Shown piece after piece: positions 15,326-27,301 of a stretch of 64,000 nt of DNA. A program made the position numbers and the translations under genes. Positions within the stretch are counted from its first letter, which is position 1; each line of letters begins with the position of its first letter. Source of the DNA: Posidonia oceanica (lineage: Eukaryota > Streptophyta > Magnoliopsida > Alismatales > Posidoniaceae); NCBI GenBank assembly GCA_037176725.1, contig JAZBRS010000054.1:11054001-11118000 (forward strand). Direction: 5' to 3'. The notes under the pieces are model-generated. The model saw only the letters and a program-made list of their open reading frames with translations, did no database searches and was not told where the DNA came from.

Positions 15326-15753
15326 AGAAAATGTAGTCAAGTCTCATATTTCAGCAGGCAAACGGCTACAGTTTTTAATTCATCATTAGTGGGAAAACAG
15401 AAGACCTTGAGCTTCTCCTAGAGGAATGAATGACATAATGGAAGATGACCATGCTTCAAAGTTTAGACATTGTTTGATTTGGTCAAAACTCAAAAGCTGC
15501 AATCTATGACACTGTTGAGCGTATCTTTCAGTGATACTTCCACATACCTTATTTTGGTAGATGAATTCGATAGGTTTAGTGAAATTAGAGTATGAAGATT
15601 CTCTATGGATTTTGTAAATACGCAAGTTTTATAGAGATTTAGATTGAGCTTTTGATGGGGTTGCAAGTCAATATGCATTTCAGCTGTAGAGTTCATGATT
15701 TTTTTTGAATTAAGTTTATTCATTTAAAAGATAAAAGAGGTAATAAAGTCTTA
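15326..15753 (+). other. 3' flank/UTR of the UMP kinase gene
   Basis: AT-rich sequence after the stop codon, probably 3' UTR and then spacer. No other gene seen. Confidence 0.35.
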
Positions 15754-16697
15754 GGTAGCGTTTGATACGTTGAAATAGAGAGAGTGAAATGGATTGAAAT
15801 AGAATTAAAAAAATTGGGATGGAATGATATTTTTATGTTTGGTACAAAAATAAGGTGAAAATAGTAATTTCTTTAGAAATAAAATTTTCATTCAATATGG
15901 GAATCTGATTCTTTGATTCTTTGATGATACGTAAGGAATTTGATTCTCATTCTATTGAGAAAAAAAATTGCTTCCATCTTATTTCCACTTGTGAGCAAAC
16001 CGTCTTGTGCCTATACCCTCCTCCACTCATGGTCCTCCGACGTCTTGCCTCGTGCTCCTCTTGTGCCTCCACCCTCCTCTCCCATGGTTCTCTTCCTATG
16101 CCTCTACCCTTCTCTGTCCCTTTTGTGGTCCTTTTCGTGCGCTTACATCCTCCTCGACCCTTCATGTGGTCCTTCGACGCCTCCACCCTCCTCCTCCCCG
16201 AGTTGTGCTTCTTCAATGACTATGCTCCTTCGATAGCCTCCTCCTGCACCTCCACCCTCCTCCTATGCCCCTCTCGTGATCCTTCGAAGTCTCCACCCTC
16301 ATCCTCCCCAAGTCGTGCTCCCTTGACGATCATGCTCCTTCGACAGTCTCCTTCTGCACCTCCACCCTCTTCCCCGAGCTGTGCTCCTCTAGTGTCCTAC
16401 TTGTGCTCCTCTGGTCGCCTCTTTCTTATGCCTTTAGAAGGTTTCAAGTGAGATCCAGAAAATCCATCATCGGATTCAACTATCTCCACATTGGACAATT
16501 AAGAAGAAGTGGTGTTATGTTGTATTTCATTTTGATTCTATTTTTATGTATCAAACTGTGGAAATGAATTGTCTATTAATTCCGTTTTATTTTTTAAATG
16601 TGTACTAAACACAGAAATAGAATAAAATTACTTCATTCCATTTACATTGTAATTCTATTCCACAGTTCATTCCATTCCAACATACCAAATGTAATAC
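15754..16697. mobile_element. MITE-like element with imperfect terminal inverted repeats
   Basis: The left end GGTAGCGTTTGATACGTTGA mirrors the right end, which reverse-complements to GTATTACATTTGGTATGTTG. Both continue into GAAATGG/GGAATGG-rich subterminal sequence. The interior (about 16005-16440) is pyrimidine-rich with CCTCCACC/CCTCGTGCTCC-type degenerate repeats. The flanks (TTA left, TAG right) do not give a clean duplication, so superfamily and exact ends are uncertain. Confidence 0.55.
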
Positions 16698-18560
16698 TAG
16701 GACAACAAAGAATTAATTGGCCAATACAAAAGATTAAAATAATGCCATCAGAAAGACAAAACATGACCAACATACCAAAACAATAGCGAACAAGGCCAGC
16801 GTAGCAACATTCGTCAAACAAAGATTGGAAAAACAAAAAAAAGGGAGTTCTAGACATAATGTAAGACAAGGGCGGTCGAACCAACAAAAGAAGCCCCTAA
16901 ATGCTGCAATAAATAGCACAAGCACAACCTCAAGCTCCATCAATAGTATGCAGCTTTGGAAGATGTCAACTCTGCACCCTAGTTAGGGCAAACTATGGTT
17001 ACCCACTTTTTTGACAGGCTCTTAGGTCTTTTCTTGCTACTCTGTAGCTGATATTTGTAATAACAGACTATTTGTTTTGACTCTTGGGTTTTAAAATTTT
17101 TGTATATTTACTTGATGGTGGTGCTCATCGTCAAGTTTTTTTGATTAATATATCTATCATTTACAAAAAATAGTATGTAGCTCTGGAGCTGCAACAACTT
17201 TGACAGAAGAACCAAGATCCTCTTCAAGATTGAATTCATTGAGAACAACAATAGCCTCAACTTGAGCTGCATCAAGGCGAGATTCTAGTGTTGCAGGCTG
17301 AAGCATTTGACCATTCGAATTACCTGCAACATCCCAGTTAGATTTGACCTTGATGATCTTGGTAGAAGTGATAGCTTCACTTCCTTTGTTCAAGATATGT
17401 GCTGTCCACAAAGATGCAAGGTGAATAATATGATTAAATGAATCAGAAATATTAGGAGAAAGGTTTCTAAAAACAAGGTTATTACGAGTAACCAAATAGT
17501 CCAAATTAAAGCTAGATTCATTATTGTTAATCATGGATTTTTATTAGCTACGGGTCCTGACCAACTTGATTCTTGTATCACCTTGGATGGTCGAGTCCTT
17601 CATGGATTATATCATATTCCACATGTAGATATCATTCAGGATCAGTGGATCTTCCTAATGCTACTCTTGACCTTGTGGCTTTCAGTTGGCTATGGGACCT
17701 CCAGCATTAACTGCTGCTGGGACGTTTCGGTTCATGAACCGTCAGTTGGAACAGACTGAATTCATTGTAAAGTTCTAATTGAGCCGTCTGCTGTAGAGAA
17801 TTGTTCAGTCTCTACTGAAAAATGAAGTGTTGTGAAAAAAAGGTATGGAAGAATCCAACTACATGTTTTTCACATTTCTTTGTCTGTTTAGATATTGTTT
17901 AAACAACAGTTCAAATGAAGCAATCTTAAGGTAACTTGCACGTTACTTTCAAGTTCCGGACAGCTCTTTGCTAATGGAGATTTTTTTTCCAATGGGCAGA
18001 AGGGCATAGAGATTACAACCACCATATTTAGCCATCTGGGTTTCCTTCATAGCCATTTCTTTATTTGCTATTACAAATATAAAATTTCAAAATATACAGG
18101 TTTCATTACCTTTCCTGCTGGCTTCTGTTGACCTTAAGCCCTTGTGAACTAATTCTGTCACTAGTTTATCAAGTTGTAGGTTTAAGAAGGACTTCTACTT
18201 GGTGACTAGAACAGTAAAACCTGAAGCTTGACTGGTGCTTTGATGCATTCACAAAGAAGAACAAGACTTGGTAAAAATTCCTACTTTTCTTTTCTTTTCT
18301 TTTCTGAACAGTGTCTAGCAAGAGAATAAACAATATGGATAGAATACAACACCCCTGTAGGCAAGGGAAGAGATGATTAGATGCCAACCACATGAAGCAT
18401 AATTCAATGGTGATCTGTATTTTCCTATTGATTCTATCAACCAAACAGATACCTAAAACCCAAAAAAAACAAAACAAAAAACAAAAGTATTGATTTTATA
18501 GGAGAAAACCCCTAACAGCAGATAACAGATTGAATCTTTGAACTTTGAAGCTTCCCCCTC
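16698..18560. other. intergenic stretch with a possible LINE 3' tail; no confirmed gene
   Basis: About 17000-17170 looks like the 3' end of a plus-strand LINE: T-rich, ending ATTAATATATCTATCATTTACAAAAAA. A minus-strand open frame at 17157-17534 (125 codons) has a stretch resembling the linker before the RNase H domain of plant LINEs, but I cannot name it. At 17680-17780 a short plus frame (AMGPPALTAAGTFRFMNR) looks protein-like and may be an exon remnant; I do not recognise it. Confidence 0.3.
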
Positions 18561-18721
18561 CATTCTTTTGATCTTCTCCTTTGTTGAATGCATCGTTCCA
18601 ATCTATGAGAGCCCTTTTCACACACATAGCACCACCGACCACTGCCGGCGGCGGCGGCGGTAGCTTTCTCCTCTGCTTGTTCTTGTCAGTTAAGTCAAAA
18701 GATGGTAGGAAGGGGGAAGGT

Positions 18722-19531
18722 TCAAAGGTCCGTGAAAGAATTGAAGAGGTCCCAGGAATGGGGAGAGAGAGCAGTTGGGGTAAGCCCGAAAGTTGGACTG
18801 GTGAGGAAAGTGTTGTCGACGAAGTTCCTGCCGTTACTGTTGTTCACCGCCGGACTGAACCCAACCATCATCTCATGCAGAAACCCCAAGGAATTCAGCT
18901 CAGCCCCGGAGGAGAACAGGTTAGGCGAAATCCCCGGCAGCGAAGCCGGGTTCGGAGACAGAATCCCCATAAAGCTCGACGGCGTGAAAGCCGTCGCGCC
19001 GCCTTCGCTCCCGCCGGCGTCGTACCGGCCAATGATGTCGATGTCTTCCGCCCAGTGTCTGAGCTTCCAGGAGTTGTCGGGCGGTTGCTGGGCTCTCTGT
19101 ATGGTGGCGAACTTTGCGGCTGGGGAGATCGCCCCACCTGGGCTGGGGAATCCCTGTGGTGAAAGTGGAGCAGAGGCACCGCCGGCCGCGGCCGCAGCCG
19201 CGGCAGAGGGGGAGGAGTCGACGCCGGTGAGGCGCTGGACCAGGGACATGAACTCGTTGGGATTGGTGTGGATGACTTTGGGGGAGACGGCGTAGATTAT
19301 CACTGGCTGCGGCTGCCGCTGCGGCAGGTGATGGGCCGGTGCCGGTGCCGGAGGTGGTTTCTTGATTTTGTGGGAGTCTTTCCTGACCTTGAGTGGTGCT
19401 GGCCTTGGGCCTTGCAGTGACCTTGGAGATGGTGTTGTTGGGAATTGCTGTTGCTGCTGCTGCTGCTGCTGCTGTTGCTGCTGTTGTTGTTGGTGGTAGT
19501 ACTGATTGTGGTGGGAGAAGGAGGAATCCAT
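18722..19531 (-). CDS. MKS1-like: VQ-motif protein, MKS1-like
   Basis: A single-exon protein of 269 residues. Residues 14-29 are a polyglutamine run. Residues 41-60 (GPRPAPLKVRKDSHKIKKPP) are the conserved MKS1-type basic block, followed by PVIIYAVSPKVIH (76-88). The VQ motif FMSLVQRLTG is at 94-103, followed by a poly-alanine run near 112-119. Many Ser-Pro/Thr-Pro sites follow, including GILSPNPASLPGISPN. In Arabidopsis MKS1 is a nuclear MPK4 substrate that binds WRKY factors through the VQ motif and acts in defence signalling; the same role is inferred. The frame is intact, GC-rich and intronless as is usual for VQ genes, and the start is the only ATG ahead of the polyglutamine run. Confidence 0.93.
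   Translation of the reverse strand: MDSSFSHHNQYYHQQQQQQQQQQQQQQQQFPTTPSPRSLQGPRPAPLKVRKDSHKIKKPPPAPAPAHHLPQRQPQPVIIYAVSPKVIHTNPNEFMSLVQRLTGVDSSPSAAAAAAAGGASAPLSPQGFPSPGGAISPAAKFATIQRAQQPPDNSWKLRHWAEDIDIIGRYDAGGSEGGATAFTPSSFMGILSPNPASLPGISPNLFSSGAELNSLGFLHEMMVGFSPAVNNSNGRNFVDNTFLTSPTFGLTPTALSPHSWDLFNSFTDL
19447..19492 (-). repeat. CAG/CAA triplet repeat coding for polyglutamine
   Basis: About 16 glutamine codons, mostly CAG with interrupting CAA, inside the VQ gene. Expected to vary in length between individuals. Confidence 0.85.
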
Positions 19532-19720
19532 GGCATGAGTAGGCGGCGTTGGTGGTGGTGAAGACTAGTTTGTGGTGGGGGGGGGAAGGGGGGTTGGGTG
19601 ATATGTACCAGAGAGAATGGCTAAAGAGAAGTCCCAAGTCAATGGAAAGAGAGTATAGAGAGAGAGAGATGGAAGGGAGAGGAGGAAGGGTGGAAGAAAG
19701 GGGTACGAAAAGGGATGGTT
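19532..19720 (-). promoter_or_regulatory. GA/CT-rich 5' leader and proximal promoter of the VQ gene
   Basis: Directly upstream of the minus-strand start. It has a GA-rich tract (GAGAGAGAGAGATGG at about 19658-19672, CT-rich in the gene sense) and a TTGACTT W-box-like site (plus AAGTCAA near 19636). W-boxes are WRKY sites, which suits a WRKY-partner gene, but one site proves little. No clear TATA box seen. Confidence 0.35.
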
Positions 19721-20679
19721 GGTGTTTTTAGTGTCATTTATTTGGGTTGTCTTTGGGGGGGCCTTCTGATTCTGATCATGGGCTGTGGTATGTACGGACC
19801 AGTCGATTTATGCTGGTGTACTGTCGGGTGCTATCGATCGTTGTATTCAAGTTCTGAACCATCTTTTTTATCAGTATGGCTTTTGAAAATGTATTTGTTG
19901 AAGAATAACAAAATAATTTAAAATAAAATATTTGGTTTCACGTCATTTAGATTTTCTTATATTTTTATATTTAATTTTAAATTTAAATCTAAAGATTATC
20001 TTAAAACATAAAAGAGTTATATTATTTCCTTTATATATGTATATGAACCATATGTATTAGGATTAGGGTAAAATAAACTTCGACAAGAAATTAAAAAGAC
20101 TAGTATAAGTATTGTGTTGTCGTTGAAAGGATATATTTCTTTCTTTTATTAAAAGATTTTATTTCTTCTTTGTACTCTTTTAATAAACTATAATGATCTG
20201 TATTTATTTGTTTTTTCGTTTTATGGGTTTTTATTTGTTATGTTTGTATGATGTACATATATTCCGTAACAGGGTATTTATGTCAGAGGATTGGAGACAA
20301 GCTGACGACCAACTGGACTCGGTGGGACTTGGCGCATGGTTCCCTGTACTCCCGCGGAATTTTATTCGCTAGCAAATGAGGATGGGCTTCCAGAAGGTGG
20401 ATCAGCTAATGAACTCACGCCACCATTCCTAATTAAACTAGATCTGTATTTCAACTGTATATCACATGTCAATATTCTAAGATGGATAATATTACATCCT
20501 CTTACCACTTTAGTGATTATTGTTCTCAATTTAGGTCCTCTCACACATTTATATTGATCATTTCTCCGATTCTATATTTCTATTTGATGATTTTCCTTCT
20601 ATATTTTTGTTATTGATATATGTGATGCTCTTTTTATTGTTCTTTAGGGATAAGACTACATCTTATTCGAATACATTTA
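19721..20679. other. intergenic, no gene seen
   Basis: AT-rich. The part at about 20270-20560 is less AT-rich and has a 73-codon open frame without recognisable similarity; I do not call it a gene. Confidence 0.4.
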
Positions 20680-21222
20680 AGCCATATTTGGTTAACTGTA
20701 ATCAAAGAATAGAATGCAATCCAATTATATTCATTTCTTGATTACAATGTTTAATTCATCAAATTAAACATCGTAATTGGATTACCATAACTTCATAATC
20801 TAATTGCCTTATTTAGGTATAATCTAATTACATAAAAATGATAGTAATTTAATTATGAAATTCTTTGTAATAATCATACCAATAATATCGATGTACATCG
20901 ACGTTGTTGTCATCACAAGACTCGTGTTAATGATCTACTTCAATGACTCTGCTAGTCACCGAAGCAACCCCAACGATTGCTAGAATCACGTTGGCTACCA
21001 TCGAAGTAGTTCCGACCACTACTAGAATCACTTTGACGATCTCTAGAATTGTTTCAATCATGATTGATGTAATTTCGATGATTATTACAATAGATTCTAT
21101 AATATATAATAAATTATAAAATTTAGTCATCCAAATATTATCATTAAATTTCATATATTCTATTTACAATGTAATCTGATTCGATGTAATTCAATTCATT
21201 GTAATTTGAACCAAACATGATA
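20680..21222. mobile_element. Tourist-like (PIF/Harbinger-type) MITE with TTA target duplication
   Basis: The left terminus AGCCATATTTGGTT pairs with the right terminus, which reverse-complements to TATCATGTTTGGTT. TTA precedes the left end (20677-20679) and follows the right end (21223-21225), the three-base duplication expected for this superfamily. Subterminal sequence on both sides is rich in CAATTYGATTAC-like words. No coding sequence. Confidence 0.7.
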
Positions 21223-21225
21223 TTA

Positions 21226-21643
21226 GGACATTGTCATGTGACGTTGTGTTAGACTCTTTCCCTTCTTACTATTACGCGTATATTTTGGTTATTGTGAGGA
21301 AATATATATAGAAAAGGAGCAGGCCATTTTTTTAAATCTCTGAAAGCGAAAGAAACTTGAAATACTCAACTGGTGTAAAGAACTTGGGGAACACTAAACA
21401 GGTGATGGACCAAGCAAGTCTTTTAAAATGATGCTAGAGGATTGCAAACAGAGGATCTTTTAAAATGTGGAATCCAAAGGTTATATAACCTATCTACAAA
21501 ATATGATGTGGTTTGCCAATTGCCACCGTGTTTTATTATCTTTTCTGTTTGGAGGAAGACTTAAGTTTTTTTAAAAGGAGAAGGATCTGGTGGAATCGGA
21601 ACTTAACTTCGTTTATCACATCATGACTCTTGAGATTTCCATG
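21226..21643. other. intergenic, no gene seen
   Basis: No coding or structural feature recognised between the MITE and the copia element. Confidence 0.4.
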
Positions 21644-21844
21644 TGTCAAAAATGGATGGAAGTGAAGCAGAAAGGAAGAGAAGGAGTAGGAGGAAGAATC
21701 CAACGGCAGCCTCCACTTTAGCTCTCTCTTACATTTGTACTTGAGCTTACAGTTACAATAAAATTATCTTTCCAACAAACAAGATCATGATACATGGATT
21801 CTGTTATAACTAACATAACAGATTTCTTGATTACAAAAATTTCT
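21644..21844 (-). repeat. 3' LTR of the copia element
   Basis: About 201 bp starting TGTCAAAAATGGATGG, closely matching the split right LTR. The exact inner end is uncertain by a few bases because the end lacks a canonical CA. Confidence 0.8.
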
Positions 21845-23310
21845 TGAGGTTAAAGAAATCACATGGTAAAGGAATCACATGAAGTTTGATTTTGAGCTTC
21901 AAGAAGGAAGACTTAGTTAAAGCCATTGTCGGGAAATCTGCAAGTTGTTCTTTGGTAGAAACAAAATGTACTTGAAGATTCTTCTTGAAAACCTTTTCCG
22001 GAATGTAATGAAAATCTATTTCCACATGTTTCATTCTGGAATGAAAAATCGGGTTCATTGTCAGGTAAAGAGCACCAATATTATCACAGAAAAACACTGG
22101 TGAAGTTTTCAGAAAAAGACTTAACTCTGAACACAAGGATTGTATCCATGTGACTTCAGCAACTGCATTAGCTATTGCATGGAATTCTGATTCAGTGGAA
22201 GATCTAGCAATAGTTTGTTGCTTCTTTGATGACCATGGTATTGGATTATTCCCAAAATATACCACATAACTAGTGGTTGACCTTCTATCATCAAGACAAG
22301 AAGCCCAATCTACATCTGAGAACACTTTGATAGACATGTCACACTGATCAGAAAAGAATAAATCATGAGTAAGAGTCCCCTTCAAGTATCTAAGAACTCT
22401 CTTGAGAGCTGCCTAATGATTGTCGGAAGGATTGTGCATCATTTGGCTCAATTTACTAACACAAAATGACACATCAGGTCATGTTAAAGAGAGATACTGA
22501 ATACCCCCTACTAGTTGTCGATACAACGTATGATCAAAGAATGGATCAGAATGATTTTTCCTCAGCATTTCAGTAGAAGACATAGGAGTCACCACAGATT
22601 TTACACCATCCAGCTTTGACTTAATCAATAACTCTGTAATATATTTTTGTTGTGACAGAAATAATCCTCCTCTAACTCTTTTGAGCGCCACTCCTAGAAA
22701 ATAATCTGGAAATCCCATGCCTTTGATGGGAAACACAGAGGCCAAAGAATCTAAGAGCTGAGTGACTACTAAAGAGTTGCTGCCCATAACTAGAATATCA
22801 TCGGCATAAACTAGAAAGTATATGCAGAAAGTTGTGATTTTGTAAATGAATAGTGAGGTATCAGTATTGCATGTAGTAAAACTATATTCTTGTAAGAACT
22901 CACTTAATTTGGTATACCATGCCTTGAGAGATTGTTTCAACCCATACAGGGATTTCTTAAGTTTGCAAACATAATCTAGATGATTAGGATGAATAAATCC
23001 GACTAGTTGAGACATAAAGACGTCCACCTGCAAATCCCCATGCAAAAATGCATTTTGAACATCCAATTGTCTCATATGCCAACCTTTCGAAATTGCAACA
23101 GACAATACTAAACGAATTGTGGTTGGTTTAACCATAGGACTGAATGTGTTGAAATAGTCAATCCCCTCTCTTTGGTTATATCCTTTAGCAACTAACTGGA
23201 CTTTATATTTGTCCAACGAGCCATCTGCTTTCCTTCTAATTTTGTAAACCCATTTACATCTCATAACATTCATCCTAGGAGTTCTTGGTATTAACTCCCA
23301 AGTTTTTTGT
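21831..23310 (-). pseudogene. copia reverse transcriptase and RNase H, interrupted
   Basis: RT (22479-23273) begins CKWVYKIRRKADGS, has QLDVQNAFLHG and the catalytic FLVYADDILV, and ends YRQLVGGIQYLSLT. Two in-frame stops (about 22476 and 22413) separate it from RNase H (21831-22385; FSDVDWASCLDDRRSTTSY, SSTESEFHAIA, CDNIGALYL, KHVEIDFHYI). A one-base frame change near 23310 separates RT from the upstream linker. The aspartates of the RT active site remain, but the stops prevent a complete polyprotein. Confidence 0.9.
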
Positions 23311-25293
23311 TTTCATAAAAACATTGAATTCAAAAGCCATAGCCTCCTTCCAGCATGAAGATTTAGATGCATGAGTGTAACATGTGGGTTCAGATTCATC
23401 ATTGGCTGCTACAAGCACCTCAGGTAATGGATGACAAGTAGCATGAAAAACCTTTTTCCTGAAGATACCATGCATAGATCTTGTCTGCATACCATGTGTT
23501 TGAATAGATGAACCAGTAGCATGAATTTTTTCAGAATGTACTGAAGAATTTAAAGACTTAGAATTATTAGATACAGATTGATCAGGAGGAATAGAAATAG
23601 GAGAGACTGAAACAGGAGGAACTAAACCAGAAGGAGCTGAGACAGGAGGAACTGAAACAGGAAGAACTAAATCAGGAGGAATTGAGATAGAAGGCACTAA
23701 AGTAGAAATTGTCACAGAAGGACTTGAATTAGGAAGTGAAGTAGAAGAAATGGAATTAGAAATGGAATGACTTGTTGTTCTTGGAATATATGATGCAACA
23801 ACAATAGTGGTAGAAGAAGAATTAGAATTAGAAGAAAGATTAACTGATGATGTTGATGGAAAACAAAAACTATTCTCATAAAATGCAACATGTCTAGCAA
23901 CAATCAACTTTTTAGTCGTCAAATTATTACACTTGTATGCATGATGAGATGGACTGTATCCTAAGAAAACATGTGGAAGAGATCGAAAAACAAGTTTATG
24001 AGAATTATAAAGTCTAAGTAGAGGAAAGCACTTACTCTGTTACACCCAAAGACTTTTAAAAATTTGTTATCTAGTGATATATGAATTAGTTTCTCAAAAG
24101 GAGATATGTTTCTAAGAGGAATAGAGAGAAGCAATTTTATAAGATAGGCTGCAGATTGAAAAACATGTACCCATAAGGTCACAACTATGGGATATTCTCT
24201 CTATTTCTAAGAGGAACAGAGAGAAGCAAATTTATAAGATAGGCTGCAGATTGAAAAACATGTACCCACAAGGTCACAACTTTAGAGGAATTCCACTATG
24301 AGCAATCAAGGCTAAAGCAGTTTCTATAAGGTGTCTATTTTTCCTCTCGGCACACCCATTTTGCTCTGGTGTATAAGGAGCACTAATCCTATGGGATATT
24401 CCTAATTCCTTGAATTTTTCATGAAGTTTTCGATACTCACCTCCCCAATCTGAATGAAGAGCTTTAATTTCTGAATTAAACTGCACTTTCACCCATTGTC
24501 TAAATTGCAAGAAGACTTGAAAAACTTCTGATTTGAGTACCAATGGGAATATCCACACAAATCTACTATAGTCATTAATAAATGATACAATATATTTATA
24601 ACCATCTGAAGACATAATTGGAGAAGTCTAAACATCTGAAAATACGATCTCAAATGGTTTATTACTGATAGAACCAATATAGTATAAGGGTTGTCATTGA
24701 CTCTTAGCTTGTAAACAAGCATCACACAGAGAATCAGATTTATTCTTGCTGAATGGAATATGAAAAGAAGATAAAATTCTACTAACTACTGTAGAATTTG
24801 CATGTCCAAGTCTTGAATGCCAAGTACTAAAAGATACCTTCTCAGCTAAGTATGCAGAAATTTTACCAGAGATTGATTGCTTAGATCCTGCCAATGGTAG
24901 CTCATATTGACCATCCTTACGTGTACCTTGGAGTAGAATTTTCCCCAGTTGTGGATCCTTGACATAAATATGATAAGGGTGAAATTCTAGGCATACACCG
25001 CTATGAAGAGTAAATTTATGAACTGATAATAGATTCTTAGTAATGGTTGATACATGCAGGATATCTTTAAGAACAAATGTACCACTAGATGAAGGAAATT
25101 TAGTAGAACCAATATTAGAGATGGAAAGACCAATACCATTTCCAACTCTAACTTCATCTCCTTCGGTATATTCTTGAGAAATATCCAGATTATTCAGAGT
25201 ATCTGTAATATGATGTATAGCCCCATAATCAGCTAACCAATTTTGACTATTATTTGTGGGGAAAGAAGCTTCAACTATATTGACAAATGGTGT
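23311..25293 (-). pseudogene. copia protease, GAG-pre-integrase and integrase, degraded
   Basis: Right to left: the protease region at about 25070-25293 has NWLADYGAIHHIT, where the usual D-S/T-G is D-Y-G. The GAG-pre-integrase block at 24694-24894 has WHSRLGHANSTVVSRIL. The integrase core at 24274-24615 has SFINDYSRFVWIFPL, LHSDWGGEYRKLH and PYTPEQNGCAERKNRHL, keeping the D-D-E residues. The following part (23960-24270) contains a 95-bp tandem duplication. A Ser/Pro-rich linker runs at 23275-23922. Stops and shifts separate the blocks. Confidence 0.85.
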
Positions 25294-25946
25294 TGTAGAT
25301 GTGGATTTAGGGGTGTAGATGAAGATGACAGTGCTTCCACAACGTTGTCAACTTGTTGTGATCGCCACTCGTTGATTAGCTTGATGCTGGCTGACAAGAC
25401 GCCTGGGGGAGATGTGGATGATGTGGGTTGTCGGCTCACTGGATCAACGGCAGGATGTCGTCCAGTGACATCCTTGTGCTATGTGAGATATTCCTTTCAT
25501 TCAAAACAAATAAGAGTAGATCTAGATAAGTCTGGGTGTAGTAAGTAGATCAGATGAATAAGAAATAAAATAAACAAACGAATCTAATACTAACTGGGGG
25601 TGGTTTGCCGCATGCATATGCTATAGGTCCTAATTAAGGAATGCAAATGAAATAAAATAGATTGGAAGAAATACTCCCTTCACCCTCGTGCTCTATGACG
25701 TGGAGTGAGGAAGTGGAGGCACGATCGGAGCTCCGGCTAGGCTTAGGATCTAGGCTTAATGATCTCTGGGATCTGGGATTGATAATCTCTGGATTTGGGC
25801 AGAGTAGGGACTAAGGATCTCTCAGAATCTCTCTCTTACTCTCTCTAGATCTATGGATCTCACAACAATAAGAAGTCTCTCCTTGACTCTTAGAAGATGA
25901 CTCTGACTTTTAGATTTGCCTCTCCTTGAGCACTGGCTCTCGGGGC

Positions 25947-25956
25947 CTATTTATAG
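25947..25956 (-). promoter_or_regulatory. TATA box of the solo LTR
   Basis: CTATAAATAG on the minus strand, followed by a GC-rich start region. Marks U3/R and the transcription direction of the LTR. Confidence 0.6.
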
Positions 25957-26089
25957 ATGTGTGGGGGCACAAGTGGATCAGATTTAGGAAGTTTTTAGAA
26001 AAATTAGATATTTATAGCAAGTTGCCTATATGACCGGTGACAAGCACAAATATCTCAGATTAATGACGTAGAAATGACGTGGAGGCACA

Positions 26090-26320
26090 CTGATCGAGTC
26101 AAAGAAGGTTCCACGTCGGCAAGCCATCGATTGCACAAGCGCCTAGGACTCAGATATTCCCGTTTGACTGAGTCAAACAAGGGTTCACGTCAGCAAGCCG
26201 CCGTTGGCACAGGCGCCTAGCTGGTGTGTGGATGAGATGAAAGTTCAGATTTAAAGGGGTCAAATGAATTCACGTCACTCAGTCGCCGGTACATGTGGCG
26301 CCTAGACACAAAGATCTTTA
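26090..26320 (-). repeat. three degenerate repeats around GCGCCTAG in the solo LTR
   Basis: Units contain a CACGTCGGCAAGCC-like word followed by GGCGCCTAG, near 26112, 26188 and 26273; each is about 80 bp. They lie in the U3 part, as upstream promoter repeats often do. Confidence 0.5.
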
Positions 26321-26399
26321 TTTTCAAAATTAAAATCCCAATTGATTAGTTATGAGTCTTAGGGGTCATATCTTTGACCTTGTCAAAGCTCGTAACCAC

Positions 26400-26667
26400 C
26401 GTAACAACTTGGATTTATATCTTAATTTTGAATTCAGTTTTTGAATTAAAGATATATATAATATAAATATTAAAATGAGATAATTAATTCAAAGATATTA
26501 TCTTAAGCCAAATAAAGAACTTGGATTTAATATCTTAATTTTGAATGGATAGTAACAACTTGGATTTATATCTTAATTTTGAATTCCGGTTTTGAATTGA
26601 AGATATATATAATATATATATTAAAACGAGATAATTAATTCAAAGATATTATTAAGCCAAATAAAGA
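26400..26667 (-). repeat. two direct repeats of about 117 bp in the solo LTR
   Basis: Copies at about 26401-26517 and 26550-26667 share GTAACAACTTGGATTTATAT through AAGCCAAATAAAG with few differences. They lie upstream of the TATA box in the transcription sense. Confidence 0.8.
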
Positions 26668-27301
26668 TTATCATCCCATTTTTCTAGGACTTTTCCTAAT
26701 TAAATGATATGATATATGATATATGATATATTTATGTGTGAAGAAAAATCGTAGAAATATCAATAATTATGGGAAAAATGTTATAATAGTTTATAAGACT
26801 CCATATATTATATTAATGTTCAAGATAACAAAATATGTTCAGAGAGAGAGTGGTAGGATGCTCGTCGCCTGTCTCCTTGGCGCCTACATACTCTAGTCGC
26901 CACTATAAATGGCAGCTGGCTATGTCGCTGCTTATGGAGGCAACGAGCTAGTCTTTTTGTATTTTTAGTCCTGTCTTTTATGTTGATCCAGAGAAACATG
27001 TTAAAAGCCCAGAAAACTTCAGAAATTCCATGAAATCATAAAAACATCTTCTTTAACTCAAATTTGCCACTGATTTGAGTGGAATAAAGAGTGCTCAAGG
27101 TACTCAAACTTGCCACTAGTTTGAGTGTGTCAGCTTTGTCACAACTAACGACCTTGAGCTAAGTAAGCTTAAGCATTGTTTTTAAGCAAATCATGAAAAA
27201 TCCGGAAAATGTGTTATTAAACCTTAGTTATGTGACTTGGGGTGCCTCAGATGTTCTTATTCTTTATGAACTCTCAGAAATGCGAAAATGAGATATTTAC
27301 A

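Larger units (their letters stand above)
25294..27301 (-). mobile_element. solo LTR (2,008 bp) inside the copia gag-protease junction
   Basis: Ends are TGTAGATGTGG... and ...GATATTTACA. GGTGT is duplicated on both sides (25289-25293 and 27302-27306). The copia reading frame is restored exactly when the insert and one copy are removed. A TATA box on the minus strand lies 655 bp from the left end. No internal protein domains or second LTR found, so it is a solo LTR. It shares GTGGCGATCACA (minus strand) near its 3' end with the element at 57632, and a related GGTGGCGACTC lies near the 3' end of the LTR at 42142. Confidence 0.85.

Noticed and set aside
18581..19637. Long frames on both strands overlapping the VQ gene
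   Set aside because: High GC keeps the other frames open; only the minus frame from 19531 shows conserved motifs.
22479..23273. Functional copia polymerase
   Set aside because: The YADDI site is intact, but stops and frame changes on both sides prevent a full polyprotein.
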